From positions 26,076,001 through 26,140,000 of the forward strand of contig JAIVEN010000002.1 of the NCBI GenBank assembly GCA_026686845.1: a stretch of DNA of 64,000 bases. Reading direction: 5' to 3'. The notes beneath the pieces were generated by a model, which did no database searches, was not told the origin of the DNA, and saw only the letters and a program-made list of their open reading frames with translations. Of the stretch, positions 61,445-64,000 are shown piece after piece (position 1 is the first letter of the stretch; every line of letters starts with the position of its first letter). Source of the stretch: Adenanthera pavonina (taxonomy: Eukaryota; Streptophyta; Magnoliopsida; Fabales; Fabaceae). A program made the translations under genes and the position numbers.

Positions 61445-63415
61445 ATGGGGCCTAAATTTCCTTTGACTCAGTTGAGAACTTCGCCGGTGACCCCCAATAA
61501 TGTGATTTCTCACAGGGGAGAGTTCTGTAAATACAAATTCTCGACAAGGATAGTTTCAGAGCAGAAATTCCCGTTCAATTTCAGGCGACAATCTTTGGGG
61601 GATAGATGGAAGCTGAATGATATTAACGCTAGTATGTGGATTTCCTTCTTTTCTCTAAATATTTATTTTGAAGTATGTTTGTTGGAATTAATTATTCGAT
61701 ATAATTTGTGTTTGTACTTATGGTGCTGTAATATTGTGTTCAAAAGCTATCGTAAAATGGTCAGGAAGGAAACTCGTAGTCTCCTAGATCATACCTGATT
61801 TGTCAACTCGTTTTGATGGAGTTTCCGAGTTCCAAGGGTAAGGGTTCATTGGTCCAGTATAAGCAAACAGCACAACAGCACTACCTCGGGTGGCCTTTAA
61901 CGTTTCAATTTTGTACTAGTTGATTAGACTTAGTTTAAGTTTCTTAGTTATTTGCAGGATCTTCAATTAAAATATGACAACAACAACAATATTAGTCTTA
62001 TCCTACTGTGTGGGGTTGGCTACATGGATTATCCGACGCTAATAGGCTCTATCAAACACCATCTCCTCACATAAATCATTTTTTAAAAGGTCATGTCTTA
62101 TAACTTCCCTTAGTATGCCTTGTGGTCTTTCTCTACACCTTTTGATTGGGTTCCAAGTCATTTCGTATCTTATCCAATTTTATATGACCATACATCCATC
62201 TCAACATTCTCATCCCTGCTACCCCCATCTTATGCTCTTGTTGTCTTTTCAAAGCCCAACATTCATTACCATATAGTATTGTTGATCTTATAGCTGTTCT
62301 GTAAATTTTCCTTTAAGTTTAGTAGGTACCTTGCAGTCACAAATAACTCCTGTTACTTTTCTCCACTTTAACCACTCAACTTGTATCCTATGCATAACAT
62401 TCTCATCAATTTCACCATTATTCTGTAAAATCGACCTCAAATATCTAAACTTTGATACTTCAGGATACAAGCTTGTGACACATGGAGAAATTTTTTAAAA
62501 GATCCAATCATGTGATAATAATAAATATAAAAAACTGTCCATTTATTATGTTCTTTAAGGGAAGCTTGATATCACAAAGATATAGAAGTTTTACCAAAGT
62601 TTTCTCCCTCAGCCACTGCCATAACTGTGGTATGGCATTGACAACAGAGCAAGTTGAATAGAGTGACACATCACTGGAAAAGAAACTCATTAGAATGGAG
62701 TTAAAGACTAGGAAATCGATGACTTTTGTAGCCAGATTAATGGAATGCTTTCTTTTTTTTGGATAGCTTTAATGGAATGCTTTATTTGAACAAAAATAAA
62801 AGGAAAATGCTATCTGCAATAAAAGTGGCTTGGTCACTTGCATTGAACTACCACGCTCCCACTTGTATTCTTGGTGAGGTAACTGCAAGTTGATACTGCT
62901 ACTTTTTTTAATTCTTTTTCTTGATTGGCTACTAGCTATATCGGTATTTCACTTTTCTAACTATGTTGGTTAAACTCTTATTACTTGCACCATCCATTTC
63001 TTAATAGAATTTATGAATCAGTGAGCATTTACATTTGTCAAGCAACCATGACGTGGATGTGTTCAATTATGTGTTCTTGAACTCCTGGGTTTTTCCATCT
63101 GACTACTTATTATTGTACATCAGTATATTTACTTCACTCCCTCATTTTGGCTGTCCTCTAATTTTAAACTTCATTTCTCTTGAAAGGCACAATCCAAGAA
63201 AGAATGAATATATTACTATCGAAGACCCAACACTTTTTGAATGAAGTGTCTTCCCCACTTGCAAAATCTGGTCAAAATAGAAAGCCTGGTCCTGAAGATG
63301 ATTTTGGATTTCAAGTTATGGAAGACATATTTATGGTAGAGCAGACCATTGACCGCAGAACAGAAAATGGCTTTCTTTCTCTAGTTGCTGTTATATGTAT
63401 TGAGCAATTTAGCAG
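61445..63415 (+). CDS. Conserved plant protein of unknown function, At4g34090-like, first two exons
   Basis: Exon 1 (61445-61631) encodes a basic N-terminus that looks like a transit peptide (MGPKFPLTQLRTSPVTPNN...). It ends at a GTATGT donor in phase 1. Exon 2 (63187-63415) joins in frame and reads ERMNILLSKTQHFLNEVSSP, then DDFGFQVMEDIFMVEQTIDR, then SLVAVICIEQFSR, with a GTGAAT donor. I recall this text from a plant family often labelled 'cyclin delta-3' (At4g34090), whose biochemical role I do not know. The next exon is not in the window. No damage is visible. Intron 1 holds an RTE LINE fragment. A Helitron-like 3' end follows exon 2 at 63666, so gene-fragment capture must be considered. 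Confidence 0.7.
61973..62480 (-). mobile_element. RTE-type LINE, 3' fragment
   Basis: On the minus strand the reverse transcriptase C-terminus reads YPEVSKFRYLRSILQNNGEI and HRIQVEWLKWRKVTGVICD, the common plant RTE ending. After a stop at 62288 the sequence continues through 'ccatgtagccaaccccacac' to a (TTG)n tail at 61977-61988, the usual RTE 3' terminus. It is 5'-truncated near 62480 and inactive, and sits in intron 1 of the gene at 61445. Confidence 0.85.
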
Positions 63416-63635
63416 GTGAATGCGTGTGCCACATTTTATCTTAGGTGAAACCTTTGTGTGTTGGTCCTTGACTAAGTGCTTTCGTAGGCTGGATTATATA
63501 TCGACCAATTCAACACTATGTAGTAATTATAATATAAATCCTATAGAAAGCTAATTTGGAAAAATGGCTTATGAATAGTGTTGTAATGTTACTTATATGA
63601 TTTATCTTGGATCCCATGTTTCGTTTGTTCGTGCT

Positions 63636-63666
63636 TTCCTGTGCATCGCACGGGTCAAAAATCTAG
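63636..63666 (+). other. Helitron-like 3' terminus
   Basis: The hairpin 'cctgtgcatcgcacggg' is followed by an A-rich gap and CTAG at 63663-63666, then T. This matches the structure at 39985-40013. No 5' end was found. Confidence 0.6.
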
Positions 63667-64000
63667 TTTATTAAAATGCTAGATACAGGAATTCATCCTT
63701 GGAATGTGCATACGAAATGACAGTTTACTTTCCAAAAATTACAGTGGAAGAGAAACAAAAGGAAAAGAATATAGAAATTTGTTGTTTTATAGTTTCTGCT
63801 GATTGTTTTGTGGTAATTTTCATTTTTTTTTTTGGGATTTATTCTTATAAGTTTCTTTTCTTTCAATATTAACATATATGTCAGATTTTGGAAAGCAGCA
63901 ATGAGTTGTGAGATTCAGTTGAATGATTTTCTTTTTTTAATAAAATTATCATAGAGATGATTTTGAAGTATTATTCTGTCAGTTGGGGAAATTAATTTTA

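Overview
The window is nuclear DNA of a dicot plant. The evidence is split plant genes with GT-AG introns, plastid-targeted proteins, very AT-rich gene-poor spacers, and a dense load of plant transposons (copia and other LTR elements, RTE and L1 LINEs, Tourist, Stowaway and Mutator-like MITEs, Helitron ends). I cannot name the species.

Layout. (1) 1-6141, minus: nine visible exons of a chloroplast PPR gene of the Arabidopsis At1g10910 type, running off the left edge. (2) 6430-12225: an ~850-bp Tourist/Harbinger-like element split by a degenerate 4.9-kb copia element. (3) About 12.2-56 kb: a decayed array of locally duplicated blocks. They derive from a fatty-acid-elongase-like (ELO/GNS1-SUR4) gene and a plastid fibrillin gene, with different MITEs in each copy. 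Three ELO-like copies lie on the minus strand. The one at 17.1-17.9 kb has an internal stop, the one at 23.2-24.1 kb has a 3' frameshift, and the one at 40.7-41.5 kb is intact. (4) 33564-40013: a likely 6.45-kb Helitron carrying intron-bearing fragments of a GNAT acetyltransferase gene and a TOPLESS co-repressor gene, with a 2-kb LTR-like insertion inside. (5) 45.9-48.1 kb: an LTR-like segment abutting an L1-type LINE fragment. (6) 52021-56783, minus: a complete six-exon fibrillin/PAP gene (FBN3 type) of 254 residues, the only intact fibrillin copy. (7) 56.8-61.4 kb: AT-rich spacer with MITEs. (8) 61445-63415, plus: the first two exons of a conserved plant gene, with an RTE LINE in intron 1 and a Helitron-like 3' end just downstream.

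The likely functional host genes are the PPR gene (organelle RNA metabolism), the third ELO copy (very-long-chain acyl elongation in the ER), the fibrillin gene (plastoglobule/thylakoid lipid binding) and the right-hand gene. The rest is mostly duplicated spacer, pseudogenes and transposons. Paralogous blocks that lack a given insertion act as empty sites, so several transposon boundaries can be placed from this window alone. Exon joins and family names rest on my reading of splice sites and remembered family sequences; no search was run.
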